A DNA stretch of 64,000 nt from Halomonas sp. YLGW01 (GCF_014840935.1 NZ_CP062005.1:2108001-2172000); one strand, 5' to 3'. Positions 19,759 to 29,301 are shown, counted from the first letter of the stretch. Made by a program: numbers and translations. The notes: generated from the sequence alone by a model not told the origin.

Positions 19759-20715
19759 ATGTCGCTGGCACATCATGCAGCAGAGAATGCACCAAGGAAG
19801 TGCATATGGGAGGCATGGGACGCCAACGAACACGCTCATAACCTGACCGACTGGTCTCAGGAGTACGATCAATTCGGTAAGGGCGCCTTCTACGGGCGCA
19901 TCGATGAGGTCCACCTCGACGAGATGCAGGTCTTCAAGGAGTACACCAGCAGGGCGCTCGGCCAGCAGTGCAACGTCTGGCCGGATTCGCTGTGGATCGG
20001 CATTCCCGTCGCGAGCCAAGGCTGCCGCATCAACGGGCATCCAGTGGGCGCGCAGGAGGTGATGTGCCAGCCAGGCGGCCATGACTTCGAGCTGGTGACC
20101 CCGGATGCCTTCGGCATCTACGGGCTGGTGGTCAGCCGACAATGGCTGACCCGGGCCGCCGGCGGCACCGCGAGTCCGCTACTGCAGGCAAACCCCGACC
20201 AGCTAATGCGCCTGCAGTTGCCCGACCATACCCGGAGGGCCACCGGCTTTCTCATCGAACGCCTGCTAGGCACGCGGCGTGAGCAGCTGTCGGTCAAGGT
20301 CCATCAGGACATCTTGAGCCTGGCGCTCCTGGAGATCCTGCGAGAGGAAACACCGAATACCGAGATGCCACCAAGCTATCGCCACCGCAAGCAAGTGGTG
20401 GATCGCATCAAGGCGCACCTGGAAATCTGCGAGGCACCGCCGGTGGCCGTAAGCGAGCTCTGCGAGATCGCCCACGTCAGCCAGCGCACCCTGCAATACA
20501 GCTTCACTAGCATCCTCGGTATCAGCCCCATCCAGTTCCTGCGCGCCACAAGGCTCAACCGGGTACGACGACGCCTGTGCTCCCCGGACAGCGAGACCAC
20601 GGTGAGCCAGGTAGCCGCCGACTGGGGCTTCTATCACCTGGGACAGTTCGCCCAGGACTATCGCCAGCTGTTCGGGGAGTCGCCCTCGGCGACCCTCTCC
20701 CGCCATGCGGCCTGA
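19759..20715 (+). CDS. AraC-family regulator of ethanolamine utilisation (EutR-like)
   Basis: The 318-residue protein carries a C-terminal AraC/XylS DNA-binding domain (residues about 210-312) with two helix-turn-helix motifs: VSELCEIAHVSQRTLQYSF and VSQVAADWGFYHLGQFAQDYRQ region, the latter with the family's FG-SP ending LFGESPSA. The N-terminal part resembles the sensing domain of EutR-like activators (DQFGKGAFYGRIDEV near residue 36). It is divergent from eutB, so activation of eutBC and the permease by ethanolamine, perhaps with B12, is the likely role. GGGAGGGAG precedes the ATG. A strong terminator follows at 20754. Confidence 0.85.
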   Translation: MSLAHHAAENAPRKCIWEAWDANEHAHNLTDWSQEYDQFGKGAFYGRIDEVHLDEMQVFKEYTSRALGQQCNVWPDSLWIGIPVASQGCRINGHPVGAQEVMCQPGGHDFELVTPDAFGIYGLVVSRQWLTRAAGGTASPLLQANPDQLMRLQLPDHTRRATGFLIERLLGTRREQLSVKVHQDILSLALLEILREETPNTEMPPSYRHRKQVVDRIKAHLEICEAPPVAVSELCEIAHVSQRTLQYSFTSILGISPIQFLRATRLNRVRRRLCSPDSETTVSQVAADWGFYHLGQFAQDYRQLFGESPSATLSRHAA

Positions 20716-20753
20716 TCGACACCCTGCCTAGGTCTTCTCCCAGCTCCAAACGC

Positions 20754-20789
20754 ACTGGGCCCCCGGCGATTGCTCGCCGGGGGCCCAGT
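20754..20789. terminator. Terminator between the AraC regulator and trpC
   Basis: A 16-base-pair perfect stem (ACTGGGCCCCCGGCGA at 20754-20769, complement at 20774-20789) closes a TTGC loop between convergent genes. Confidence 0.9.
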
Positions 20790-20868
20790 CGTCGCATCGG
20801 ACACCTACTGGCTGAACATCAGGTCCACCCTGACCATCAGTCAGTAGGCCTGGGAGCCACCTAACCGA

Positions 20869-21708
20869 TCAGTAGAACATCGCCTCCAACGCCGCGCCGG
20901 GATCCTCCATGCGCATGAAGGCCTCGCCGACCAGGAAGCCATGCACGCCGCGCTCGCGCATCCGCGCCACGTCCTCGCGGCCATGGATACCGGACTCGGT
21001 GATCACCATCACGCCGTCGGGAATGCGCTCGAGCAGCTCGAAGGTGGTCTCCAGGCGGGTCTCGAAGGTATGCAGGTCGCGGTTGTTGATGCCGACTAGG
21101 GTAAGATCCAACGCCAGCGCCCGCTCAAGCTCATGGACATCATGCACTTCCACCAGCACATCCATGCCCAGCGCCACGGCCTGGTCATGCAGCGCCTTGA
21201 GGCGCGCATCATCCAGGGCGGCGACGATCAGCAGAATGCAGTCGGCACCGATGGCGCGAGCCTCGACGACCTGATAGCCGTGGGTGATGAAGTCCTTGCG
21301 GATCACCGGCAGCCCACAGGCGTCCTGCGCCTCGATCAGGTAATCCTCATGGCCCTGGAAGAAGTCGGCATCGGTGAGCACCGACAGGCAGGCCGCCCCG
21401 CCGCGCTCGTAGGCACGAGCGATTTCGGCGGGACGAAAGTCCTCGCGCATCACGCCCTTCGAGGGCGAGGCCTTCTTGACCTCGGCGATCACCGCCGGGT
21501 CACCGGCCGCAATGCGGGCCTCCAGGGCGGCAACGAAGCCACGCGGCGGCGCCTGGCGGGCGGCGAGTTCATGAAGCTCGTCTTCGCTGACAGCCTGGCG
21601 GCGCTCGGCAACCTCATCGTCCTTGCGGGCCAGAATGCGCGCCAGGATGGTCGGCAGGCGGTCTTGAGACTGAGCGCCTTGAGAATGAATATCTTGAGTT
21701 GGAGTCAT
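20869..21708 (-). CDS. trpC: Indole-3-glycerol phosphate synthase
   Basis: The 279-residue TIM-barrel enzyme makes indole-3-glycerol phosphate from CdRP in tryptophan synthesis. Signatures are [18 protein letters not shown] (catalytic lysine region) near residue 74, [19 protein letters not shown] region, [26 protein letters not shown] and [15 protein letters not shown]. It is monofunctional, without the TrpF domain seen fused in E. coli. It is the third gene of trpG-trpD-trpC, 57 bases after trpD. Confidence 0.96.
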   Translation of the reverse strand: MTPTQDIHSQGAQSQDRLPTILARILARKDDEVAERRQAVSEDELHELAARQAPPRGFVAALEARIAAGDPAVIAEVKKASPSKGVMREDFRPAEIARAYERGGAACLSVLTDADFFQGHEDYLIEAQDACGLPVIRKDFITHGYQVVEARAIGADCILLIVAALDDARLKALHDQAVALGMDVLVEVHDVHELERALALDLTLVGINNRDLHTFETRLETTFELLERIPDGVMVITESGIHGREDVARMRERGVHGFLVGEAFMRMEDPGAALEAMFY

Positions 21709-21765
21709 GTCAGACGTTCCTAGGTTCCAAAGGCCGTATACGAGGGCCGCATCCAGAGGCTGCGG

Positions 21766-22785
21766 TCAGGCCGCAAAGACCCGGGTGAAATCGGCAAGCT
21801 CCTTGAGCTTCTCCGCCGGCAGCTTCGAGGCCTGGGCATCCTGGGCCATCAGTACGCCTTCCTTGAGGGTGTCAGCCACCCCGGAGGCGTACAGGGCCGC
21901 CCCGGCGTTAAGGGCGACGATATCCGCCGCCGGCCCCTCGCCCACCAGCGACTGCTTGACCAGGGCCAGGCTCTCGTCGGCGGTAGACACCTTGAGGGCA
22001 CTCAGCGACTGGCGCTGGACGCCGAAGTCCTCGGGGACGATGGTGTACTGGGTGATCTCGCCGTCCTTGAGCTCGGCCACATGGGTCGGCGCCGCCAGGG
22101 AAATCTCGTCGAGACCGTCCTCGGCGTGAACCACCAGCACGTGCTCGCTGCCCAGGCGCTTGAGCACCTCGGCCATCAACGGCAACAGCTTGGCGGAATA
22201 GACGCCGAGCAACTGGTTGGGGGCGCTGGCCGGGTTGGTCAGCGGACCAAGGATATTGAACAGGGTGCGCACGCCCATCTCGCGGCGCGGCCCCACCGCA
22301 TAACGCATGGCGGTGTGGTGATTGGGGGCGAACATGAAGCCGACCCCGACCTGATCGATGCAACGCGACACCTGATCGGCCGTCAGATCGAGATTGATCC
22401 CGGCGACGCTGAACAGATCGGCACTGCCCGACGACGAGGACACGCCACGGTTGCCGTGCTTGGCGACATGCGCCCCCGCCGCGGCAACCACGAAGCTCGC
22501 CGCCGTCGAGACATTAAACAGGTTGGCGCCGTCGCCGCCGGTGCCGACGATATCGACGACGTTCTCGCCATGGACCTCCACCGGGATCATCAGCTCGCGC
22601 ATCACCTGGGCGGCGGCGCTGATTTCCTCGGCGGTCTCGCCCTTCATGGCCAGTCCCACCAGGAAGCCGCCGATCTGGGCGTCGGTGGCCTCGCCGGTCA
22701 TGATGGTGTGCATCACGCCATGGGTCTGTTCATAGCTCAGGCTCTGGCCGCGCATCACGGCGTCGATCGCCTCTCGCATCTGCAT
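21766..22785 (-). CDS. trpD: Anthranilate phosphoribosyltransferase
   Basis: The 339-residue protein transfers phosphoribose from PRPP to anthranilate. It has the PRPP-binding DIVGTGGDGANLFNVSTAAS region near residue 77, KHGNRGVSSSSGSAD near residue 106, and the anthranilate-site region FMFAPNHHTAMRYAVGPRREMG. It is not fused to TrpG, unlike E. coli. The ATG at 22785 is chosen because AAGGAGAGACAAG precedes it and MQMREAIDAVMRG is a normal N-terminus. It begins 44 bases after trpG. Confidence 0.96.
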   Translation of the reverse strand: MQMREAIDAVMRGQSLSYEQTHGVMHTIMTGEATDAQIGGFLVGLAMKGETAEEISAAAQVMRELMIPVEVHGENVVDIVGTGGDGANLFNVSTAASFVVAAAGAHVAKHGNRGVSSSSGSADLFSVAGINLDLTADQVSRCIDQVGVGFMFAPNHHTAMRYAVGPRREMGVRTLFNILGPLTNPASAPNQLLGVYSAKLLPLMAEVLKRLGSEHVLVVHAEDGLDEISLAAPTHVAELKDGEITQYTIVPEDFGVQRQSLSALKVSTADESLALVKQSLVGEGPAADIVALNAGAALYASGVADTLKEGVLMAQDAQASKLPAEKLKELADFTRVFAA

Positions 22786-22829
22786 CTTGTCTCTCCTTGC
22801 GATCCATGTCCTGGGGTGGCGATCAACGC

Positions 22830-23414
22830 TCAACCACGTTGCAGAAAGGTGGCCAGCAGCTCGTGACCCTGCCGGGTGAGGATCGATTCGGGGTGGAACT
22901 GCACCCCCTCGATATCCAGTGTCTTGTGCCTAAGGCCCATGATCAGCCCCGGGGTGACGTCGTCGTCATCGACCCAGGCGGTGACCTCGAGGCAGTCCGG
23001 CACGCTATCCTCGGCCACCACCAGCGAATGATAGCGGGTCACTTCGAGAGGATTCTCGAGGCCGGTGAACACGCCGGTATTCAGGTGACGCACCTTGGAG
23101 GTCTTGCCGTGCATCACCTGGGGGGCGCGCACCACCTGGCCGCCGAACACCTGACCGATGGCCTGGTGGCCCAGGCAGATGCCGAGGATCGGCACGCGCC
23201 CGGCAAAATGGCGAATCACCTCAAGCGAAATGCCGGCTTCGGTGGGCGTGCAGGGCCCCGGCGAGATCACGATATGGCCCGGTGCCATGGCCTCGATCTC
23301 TTCGATCGTAATGGCATCGTTGCGGTGGGTCTCGACCTCGGCTCCGAGCTCGGCGAGGTACTGCACCACGTTGTAAGTAAAGCTGTCGTAATTGTCCAAC
23401 ATGAGAACGGACAT
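22830..23414 (-). CDS. trpG: Anthranilate synthase component II (glutamine amidotransferase)
   Basis: The 194-residue class I amidotransferase opens with [20 protein letters not shown] and has the catalytic cysteine in [12 protein letters not shown] (C80) and the His-Glu pair in VQFHPESIL. It supplies ammonia to TrpE and, since no separate pabA is seen, may also serve PabB (inference). It heads trpG-trpD-trpC but is not adjacent to trpE: two signalling genes and a terminator lie between, so the trio needs its own promoter in 23415-23533. Confidence 0.95.
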   Translation of the reverse strand: MSVLMLDNYDSFTYNVVQYLAELGAEVETHRNDAITIEEIEAMAPGHIVISPGPCTPTEAGISLEVIRHFAGRVPILGICLGHQAIGQVFGGQVVRAPQVMHGKTSKVRHLNTGVFTGLENPLEVTRYHSLVVAEDSVPDCLEVTAWVDDDDVTPGLIMGLRHKTLDIEGVQFHPESILTRQGHELLATFLQRG

Positions 23415-23533
23415 GGCTTTATGATCCTGTTTCTACTCGTCGTCGGTGTGGCGACCGGTCGTCGCGCTCAGCAGGCTTGACCGGAATCCGCCACGTGCTC
23501 ATATCCGCCGTGCAGGGAATCAGCAGACACAAA

Positions 23534-23556
23534 AATGCCGCCCTGACGGCGGCATT
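23534..23556 (-). terminator. Terminator of the KaiC-like/GGDEF-EAL unit
   Basis: A 9-base-pair stem (AATGCCGCC at 23534-23542, GGCGGCATT at 23548-23556, loop CTGAC) is flanked on its left by AAAA, which reads as a T-run on the minus strand. It therefore ends transcripts coming leftwards from the signalling genes and isolates trpGDC. Confidence 0.85.
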
Positions 23557-23696
23557 ATCTCCAGACGCCCAAGTGCCGCCCCTGCGTCAGGAGCGCCACC
23601 ACCGCGGGGCTGGATGTGCATGATCTGGTGTCTTCATGCCGTCAATAGTGCTGGGCAGGCCTCACACCTGTCAAGGAGGATCGCCGCGGGGGCCGC

Positions 23697-26027
23697 CTAT
23701 CGCTCATCGCCCCGCGGTACGCCCTGCCGAACGAGGCCGGGAATCTCGTTGCCCGGTCGCGCCGCGCTCAACCAGAAGCCCTGGCCGAGCTGACAGCCGA
23801 TGTCGGCAAGCTGGTTCTTCTGCTGCTCTGTCTCGATCCCCTCGGCCACGGTGGCCAACGAGAGGTTGCGCGCCAGGTCCGTGATCGCACGGACGATGCT
23901 TCCTCCGGCGCCCTCCTCTTCCAGGCGGTCGACAAACATCTTGTCGATCTTGAGGGTATCCAGCGGCATCAGTTGCAGCCGGGCCAGCGAGGAATAGCCC
24001 TGGCCGAAGTCATCCAGCGACAGGCGAAACCCCTCTTCACTCAGCCAGTGCATCGCCTCGGCCACCTGCTCGGGGGAGCGCATCAGGGTATCTTCGGTCA
24101 ACTCCAGCGACCACCAGCCCGGCTGCGTCTCTTCTGACGTGATGATCTCATGGATGCGTGCCGCCGCCCGCTTGCCCTGCAACTGACTCACGGACAGGTT
24201 GACCCCCATCCAGACCTCGACCCCCTCGCGGCGCCAGGCGGCCAGCTGCCGAGCCGCGGTCTTCAGCACCCAGTCTCCCAGGTCGCCGATCAACCCTAGC
24301 TCCTCGGCCAAGGGGATGAAGGTCCCGGGGGATATCATGCTGCCGTCGGCCTTTTTCCACCGGATCAAGGCCTCGACCCCCACAATGCTGCCGCTGGCGA
24401 TGTCCCAGATCGGCTGATAGTGCAGAATGAACTGGTCGGCGGCCAGGGCGTGATAGAGCTCCGCCTCCAGGGTCAAGCGTTGCTGTCGACCACTGCCGAG
24501 GTCTTGGGAATAGAACACCAGTGGCGCCCCGGAGTCCTTGGCCTGGTACATGGCCATATCGGCCTGCTCGATCACGAGCTCCACATCGTCACCAGAGTAG
24601 GGAAACAGACTGACACCTATGCTCGCGCCGAGATGATGCTGGTAGCCTTCGATGTCGAACGGCTTGTGCAGGGCCCGGTGCACCCTGCCGGCGAGGGCTT
24701 CGGCGCCGCGGGTCAGACGCTTGACGCCATCGTCCTCGTTCGGTGCTGGCTGACCGGGTTCCTCGAGCATGACGACAATGAATTCATCGCCGCCCTGCCG
24801 GCCCACCAGGTCGCCTTGTCGAAGCGTGTCCTGGATGCGCCTGGCCACCCGCTTGAGCACCTCATCGCCGGCCGCATGGCCCAGCGCATCATTGATCAGC
24901 TTGAAGTCATTGAGATCGATGAACAGCACGGCAGCACTGCGCCCCTTGCCGTCACCGGCCGCGACCCGCTTGAGGCATTGCAGCAGGGAGCGCCGGTTGG
25001 GCAAGGCGGTGAGGGAATCCTTGTAGGCGAGGCGCCAAATTTCCCGGTCCTTGAGCTCACGCTCACGCCACATCCGCACCTTGTCCACCCCCAGCGCGAG
25101 ATTGTCGGCCAGGCGCTCCAGCAGGCCATTCTCCTCGTCGTCGAAGTCACCCCGATGCCGGGAATACACGGCCAGGACAGTATGGGGTCCATAGTGGGTG
25201 CGCAGGGGCAGCAGGATCACACTGTTCAACCCCCAGGCCTCCATCTGTGGCCACCAGGGCGCCATGCGGGTATCCGCCATCAGGTCGGAAACGACCTGGG
25301 GACGACCCGTCGAGAGAGCCTTACCGATGGCGGCGCCATCCCATGGGCTATCGCCCAAGCGCACCTCGAGACCATCCGTATAGCCCGCCGCGGCCCCCGA
25401 CACCGCGGCGATGGCAATGCTTGCGAGGGACGCGGTCCCCTCGTCGAGTCGTCCCACCCAGGCCAGGTCATACCCCTCGGACTGGGTGATCATCCGGCAC
25501 ACGGCGCTTATCAGTCCGTCCTCGTCTGATTCCCGCAGCATCACCTCATTGCAGGCGTTCAGGGTCTTCAAGGCACGGCTCACCCCATCAAACGCCTGGC
25601 GAGTCACGTCGTGCGCTCGCGACTGCTGCTGCGACAACTCCCTGAGACGCAACAGGTTGCGGACTCGGGCCCGGATCTCGGGCGCAGTGGTCGGCAGGCG
25701 CAGCACGTCTTCCACGGCCTGCCCGAGCTCTTGCTCGAGGGCATCGGACGAGACGCGCTGCCCCGGTACCAGCATCAGCACCGGCAAGATCACCGGATGC
25801 GCCTGTGCGCGCAGGCGGCTGACCAGCGCCCGCTGACGCTGCAGCAGCGTGGGGTCGAGGATCAGCAGGTCGGCCGCGCCGCTGAAGCTTGCGCCCTGCT
25901 CGAGCCCGACGGGAGAGAGGCTCTCGTCGGCACCGAGGGTCTGGACCAGCAGATCACGATCCGCGCTGGCCTGCAGGGCAATCTCGACGCGCATGGGCCG
26001 GCGGCCTGCCATGCTGCTGGCCGTCAC
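23697..26027 (-). CDS. REC-like/GAF/GGDEF/EAL cyclic-di-GMP turnover protein
   Basis: The 776-residue protein has four parts: a receiver-like fold (about 13-125) lacking a clear phosphorylation pocket beyond D58, a GAF domain (about 150-320), a GGDEF domain (about 335-510) and an EAL domain (about 520-770). GGDEF is intact at 412-416 and preceded by the RxxD inhibitory site RQGD (403-406). The EAL domain keeps EAL (552-554), NLS (610-612), ELTE (642-645), DDFGQGYSS (672-680), LKID (692-695) and AEGIET (728-733), so both synthesis and hydrolysis of cyclic-di-GMP look possible. The start is a GTG overlapping the stop of the KaiC-like gene (GTGA); in-frame ATGs at 26012 and 25994 are alternatives. 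No membrane segment is seen. Confidence 0.88.
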   Translation of the reverse strand: MTASSMAGRRPMRVEIALQASADRDLLVQTLGADESLSPVGLEQGASFSGAADLLILDPTLLQRQRALVSRLRAQAHPVILPVLMLVPGQRVSSDALEQELGQAVEDVLRLPTTAPEIRARVRNLLRLRELSQQQSRAHDVTRQAFDGVSRALKTLNACNEVMLRESDEDGLISAVCRMITQSEGYDLAWVGRLDEGTASLASIAIAAVSGAAAGYTDGLEVRLGDSPWDGAAIGKALSTGRPQVVSDLMADTRMAPWWPQMEAWGLNSVILLPLRTHYGPHTVLAVYSRHRGDFDDEENGLLERLADNLALGVDKVRMWRERELKDREIWRLAYKDSLTALPNRRSLLQCLKRVAAGDGKGRSAAVLFIDLNDFKLINDALGHAAGDEVLKRVARRIQDTLRQGDLVGRQGGDEFIVVMLEEPGQPAPNEDDGVKRLTRGAEALAGRVHRALHKPFDIEGYQHHLGASIGVSLFPYSGDDVELVIEQADMAMYQAKDSGAPLVFYSQDLGSGRQQRLTLEAELYHALAADQFILHYQPIWDIASGSIVGVEALIRWKKADGSMISPGTFIPLAEELGLIGDLGDWVLKTAARQLAAWRREGVEVWMGVNLSVSQLQGKRAAARIHEIITSEETQPGWWSLELTEDTLMRSPEQVAEAMHWLSEEGFRLSLDDFGQGYSSLARLQLMPLDTLKIDKMFVDRLEEEGAGGSIVRAITDLARNLSLATVAEGIETEQQKNQLADIGCQLGQGFWLSAARPGNEIPGLVRQGVPRGDER

Positions 26028-27487
26028 GAGCCGGCCACTGGGGACGCCTCGCGGGAGGCCAGCTCGGGAGCTCCGCGCAGGATGCCTCGCAAGCCGGTCA
26101 AGGGCTCACCGATCTTCAGCCCCTCGGAGGTGATATCGAACTCACGCAGCGTCTTCTCGAAGTCGCCCGTGCGCTTCTTCAGCATGCCGATGGTCTTGCG
26201 CATTTCGCCATCGAATTCGATGTAGCGCAGGATCAGGACGGCATCGGCCAGGTAGCTGATGCCGAGCTCGGTCACACGAATCTCCGCGCCGGCAATCGAG
26301 CCGACCTCGTTGACGAGCAGCACGGTGACGCCCATGTTGGCCAGGTACCGGCACAGGGCATGGGCATGCGTCACCACATCCTCGCCCCGCACCGACTGCC
26401 GATAGCCCGAGAGGCTATCGATCATCACCATCGTGGCGCCCCGCTCCTCGACCTCCCGGCGGACCCGCCAGGCGAATTCATCCGGTGAGTAGCGCAGTGG
26501 CTCGACTTCCTCCACCCCGAGCGAATCGTCCTGGATCATCTGATCCAGCGGGATGCCGACCTGTTTACAGCGATGACTGATCGTCGCCAGGCTTTCCTCG
26601 AAACTGAAGATGACCGACCGTTCCCCACGGCTCGCCGCCTCCCGCATGAACTGCACCCCCAGCGAGGTCTTGCCCACCCCCGTGGGGCCCGAGATGATCG
26701 TCACCGTCCCCTTGCCGAGGCCGCCACCGGAGAGGGCATCCAGCTCGGCGACCCCTGAAGGAATCGACTCGGCCACGAAGGGCTGACCGTGTTCGCTCGG
26801 CACGAGGCGCTGGAAGACGCTCATGCCGCGACCATCCAAGCGAAAGGTATGCCGGCCTTCGGCAAAGCCGGAGCCACGAAACTTGACCACGGAGAGAGTC
26901 CGCCCGGCCTGCGTGCGGTCGAGCTGCAGGATCCCATCGCCCAGATACTGCAGGTCCTCGTCGGCCTGAGACCCCTGCTCCGAGGTGAACAGCAGGGTCG
27001 ACCCGGCCGTCGTCAGGTATTCGAGCAGCGCCATCACCTGCCTGCGGAATTGGAAGGTGTCGGGCACCAGGTGTCGAAACTGGCTGAGCGCATCGATGAA
27101 GACCCGCGCCGGCGGCCCCTCGGGAAAGGCCGCCTCAATACGCGAGCGGATGTCGGGCGGCTCCGCCTCCCAGGGTTCGAGCAGGGTATAGGTCGAGGAC
27201 TCGCTCGTTTGTGCCGTCGGCGAGAGATCCAGGGTGACTACCCCCTCGAGCGTCATGCCGATGCTTCGCGCATCGCTGCGGATATTGCGATCCGCCTCGC
27301 CGAGACTGACCAGCAGGGCCTGCTCTCCCGGCGGCTTGGCGGAAAGAAAGTGAAGACCAAGCGTCGTCTTGCCCGTCCCCGGGCCTCCGGACACCAGGTA
27401 GGAGCGTCCGGGCAGGAAGCCTCCATGAAGGATCCTCTCCAGCCCGGGAATATCGGTCGTGATGCGTGACGGCTGTGCGTCTGTCAT
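26024..27487 (-). CDS. KaiC-like double-domain ATPase
   Basis: The 487-residue protein consists of two tandem RecA-like KaiC domains. The first has Walker A GGPGTGKTT (34-42) and the second GPTGVGKTS (267-275). The catalytic glutamate pair of clock KaiC is GE (63-64) in the first domain but complete EE (297-298) in the second. Near the end, RVTELGISYLADAVLILRYIE-type sequence aligns with the autophosphorylation loop of cyanobacterial KaiC, giving Ser411-Tyr412 where the clock protein has Ser-Thr. No kaiA or kaiB is in the window. AGGGGGAGTC precedes the ATG at 27487; an in-frame upstream ATG at 27550 and GTG at 27571 are possible. It is translationally coupled to the downstream cyclic-di-GMP gene. 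Function in timekeeping is not implied; many KaiC homologues are signalling ATPases. Confidence 0.87.
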   Translation of the reverse strand: MTDAQPSRITTDIPGLERILHGGFLPGRSYLVSGGPGTGKTTLGLHFLSAKPPGEQALLVSLGEADRNIRSDARSIGMTLEGVVTLDLSPTAQTSESSTYTLLEPWEAEPPDIRSRIEAAFPEGPPARVFIDALSQFRHLVPDTFQFRRQVMALLEYLTTAGSTLLFTSEQGSQADEDLQYLGDGILQLDRTQAGRTLSVVKFRGSGFAEGRHTFRLDGRGMSVFQRLVPSEHGQPFVAESIPSGVAELDALSGGGLGKGTVTIISGPTGVGKTSLGVQFMREAASRGERSVIFSFEESLATISHRCKQVGIPLDQMIQDDSLGVEEVEPLRYSPDEFAWRVRREVEERGATMVMIDSLSGYRQSVRGEDVVTHAHALCRYLANMGVTVLLVNEVGSIAGAEIRVTELGISYLADAVLILRYIEFDGEMRKTIGMLKKRTGDFEKTLREFDITSEGLKIGEPLTGLRGILRGAPELASREASPVAGS

Positions 27488-27810
27488 GACTCCCCCTAAC
27501 GTGATCTCTATTGCCTCAACAAGCGCTAATGAGTCAGCGATACCCTCCATCGCTCGGGCCAGCCCGCTCACTGGGGCGGCGAGCCGGCGATGTCGGGCAG
27601 GCAGTCAATCCGTGGCCAGCGACTGCGATCACCATCCTCAAGCTATCAAGAAAAAGCTTACCTAATATTAAATAAAACTCATATTTTACGATTGTCGCCG
27701 AGCCGGCGCAGACGCCATCCAGGTAGGGAGCATCGAGGCGGGCCGAAGGTCACGCGGCGAGCCTCGCCCGAAGATCCGGCAATGGCCATCGGCGAGGCTC
27801 GGTTGCGTGC
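27488..27810. other. Intergenic region between trpE and the KaiC-like gene
   Basis: This 323-base gap holds an AT-rich tract at about 27648-27690 that stands out from its GC-rich setting and probably contains the promoter of the KaiC-like gene, leaving a leader of roughly 150 bases. Immediately after the trpE stop is an 11-base inverted repeat CGAGCCTCGCC (27758-27768) with GGCGAGGCTCG (27791-27801); it lacks a T-run, so it is a weak terminator candidate. No further gene is evident. Confidence 0.5.
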
Positions 27811-29301
27811 CTACTCCAGGTTATCCAGGCCGCGCTCGGCCATGGCCACGGCGCGGAACAGGGCACGCCCCTTGTTGAGGGTCTCCTGCCACTCGAGCTC
27901 GGGCACCGAATCGGCGACCACCCCGGCACCCGCCTGAACGTGCAGCTGGCCGTCCTTGATGACGGCGGTACGGATGGCGATGGCGGTATCCATGTTGCCA
28001 TGCCAGGAGAGGTAGCCCACGGCGCCGGAATAGATGCCGCGCTTGACCGGCTCGAGTTCGTCGATGATCTCCATGGCGCGGATCTTCGGCGCCCCTGACA
28101 GGGTCCCCGCCGGGAAGGTGGCACGCAGCACGTCCATCGCCGACAGCCCCGGTTTCAGCTGCCCGGTGACATTGGAGACGATATGCATGACGTGGGAATA
28201 ACGCTCCACCGCCATCTGGTCGGTGACCCTGACCGTGCCGGTCTGGCTGATCCGGCCCACGTCGTTGCGGCCCAGGTCGATCAGCATCAGGTGCTCGGCG
28301 ATCTCCTTGGGGTCGGCCATCAGATCGGCTTCCAGCGCCTGATCCTCGGCCTCGGTGGCGCCGCGCACCCGCGTACCGGCGATCGGACGCACGGTGACCT
28401 CGCCATCCTCCAGACGCGTCAGGATCTCCGGCGAGGAGCCCACCACATGATGATCCTCGAGGTTGAAGAAGAACATGTAGGGCGAGGGATTGAGGCTGCG
28501 CAGCGCCCGGTACAGATCGAGCGGAGGCGCCTGATAGGGAATCGACATGCGCTGTGAGGGCACGCACTGCATGACGTCGCCGGCCAGCACGTACTCCTTG
28601 ATCTTCTCTACCGCGGCCTTGAAACCGTCTTCGGTGAAGCCGGAGCTGAAATGGCCTTCCTCGACGGCGCGTCTCCCCGTGCCGGGGCTCTGGGTGGCGA
28701 TGGTGGCGCTGCGCAGTTGAATCTCGAGGCGCTCGAGGCGCTCGCGCGCCATGGCATAGGCGCCCTCGATGGCCGGGTCGACGTGGGTCCACAGGGTCAG
28801 GCGACCGGACAGGTTGTCGAACACCACCAGGTCATCGCAGACCATCAGCAGGATGTCCGGCACGCCCAGAGGATCGGGCTTGTCGACGCCGGCGAGGCGA
28901 GGCTCGGCGTAGCGTACGGTGTCGTAGCCGAAGTAGCCGACCAGGCCACCGTCGAAGCGTGGCTGATCATCGAGACGCGGCACCTTGAAGCGCTGCTGGA
29001 ATTGTTCGATCCATGCCAGCGGATCCTCGACCCGGCTGGCGCCCAGCACCTCGTCATCCTTGAGATGACGCACCTCATAGCCGCGCACCTCGATACGCTC
29101 GCGGCTGGGCAGCCCGATGATCGAGTAGCGGCCCCACTTCTCGCCGCCCTGCACCGACTCGAGCAGGAAGGTCCAGGGCGCGTTGGCCAGCTTCAGGTAA
29201 GTCGACAGCGGAGTGTCGAGATCGGCGAGGACCTCGCGGGTCACCGGAATGCGGTTGTAGCCGGCATCGGCCAGCTCATTGAAGCGTTCGGGAGTCATCA
29301 T
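27811..29301 (-). CDS. trpE: Anthranilate synthase component I
   Basis: The 496-residue enzyme converts chorismate and ammonia to anthranilate. It has the tryptophan feedback site [19 protein letters not shown] near residue 45, [12 protein letters not shown] (alanine where PabB has lysine), [12 protein letters not shown], and [20 protein letters not shown] region followed by GAGVVADS. Three in-frame ATGs occur at 29310, 29301 and 29298; AAGGA lies only two bases before the first, so 29301 with about eleven bases of spacing is preferred. It stands apart from trpGDC and follows a candidate leader peptide and hairpin. Confidence 0.95.
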   Translation of the reverse strand: MMTPERFNELADAGYNRIPVTREVLADLDTPLSTYLKLANAPWTFLLESVQGGEKWGRYSIIGLPSRERIEVRGYEVRHLKDDEVLGASRVEDPLAWIEQFQQRFKVPRLDDQPRFDGGLVGYFGYDTVRYAEPRLAGVDKPDPLGVPDILLMVCDDLVVFDNLSGRLTLWTHVDPAIEGAYAMARERLERLEIQLRSATIATQSPGTGRRAVEEGHFSSGFTEDGFKAAVEKIKEYVLAGDVMQCVPSQRMSIPYQAPPLDLYRALRSLNPSPYMFFFNLEDHHVVGSSPEILTRLEDGEVTVRPIAGTRVRGATEAEDQALEADLMADPKEIAEHLMLIDLGRNDVGRISQTGTVRVTDQMAVERYSHVMHIVSNVTGQLKPGLSAMDVLRATFPAGTLSGAPKIRAMEIIDELEPVKRGIYSGAVGYLSWHGNMDTAIAIRTAVIKDGQLHVQAGAGVVADSVPELEWQETLNKGRALFRAVAMAERGLDNLE

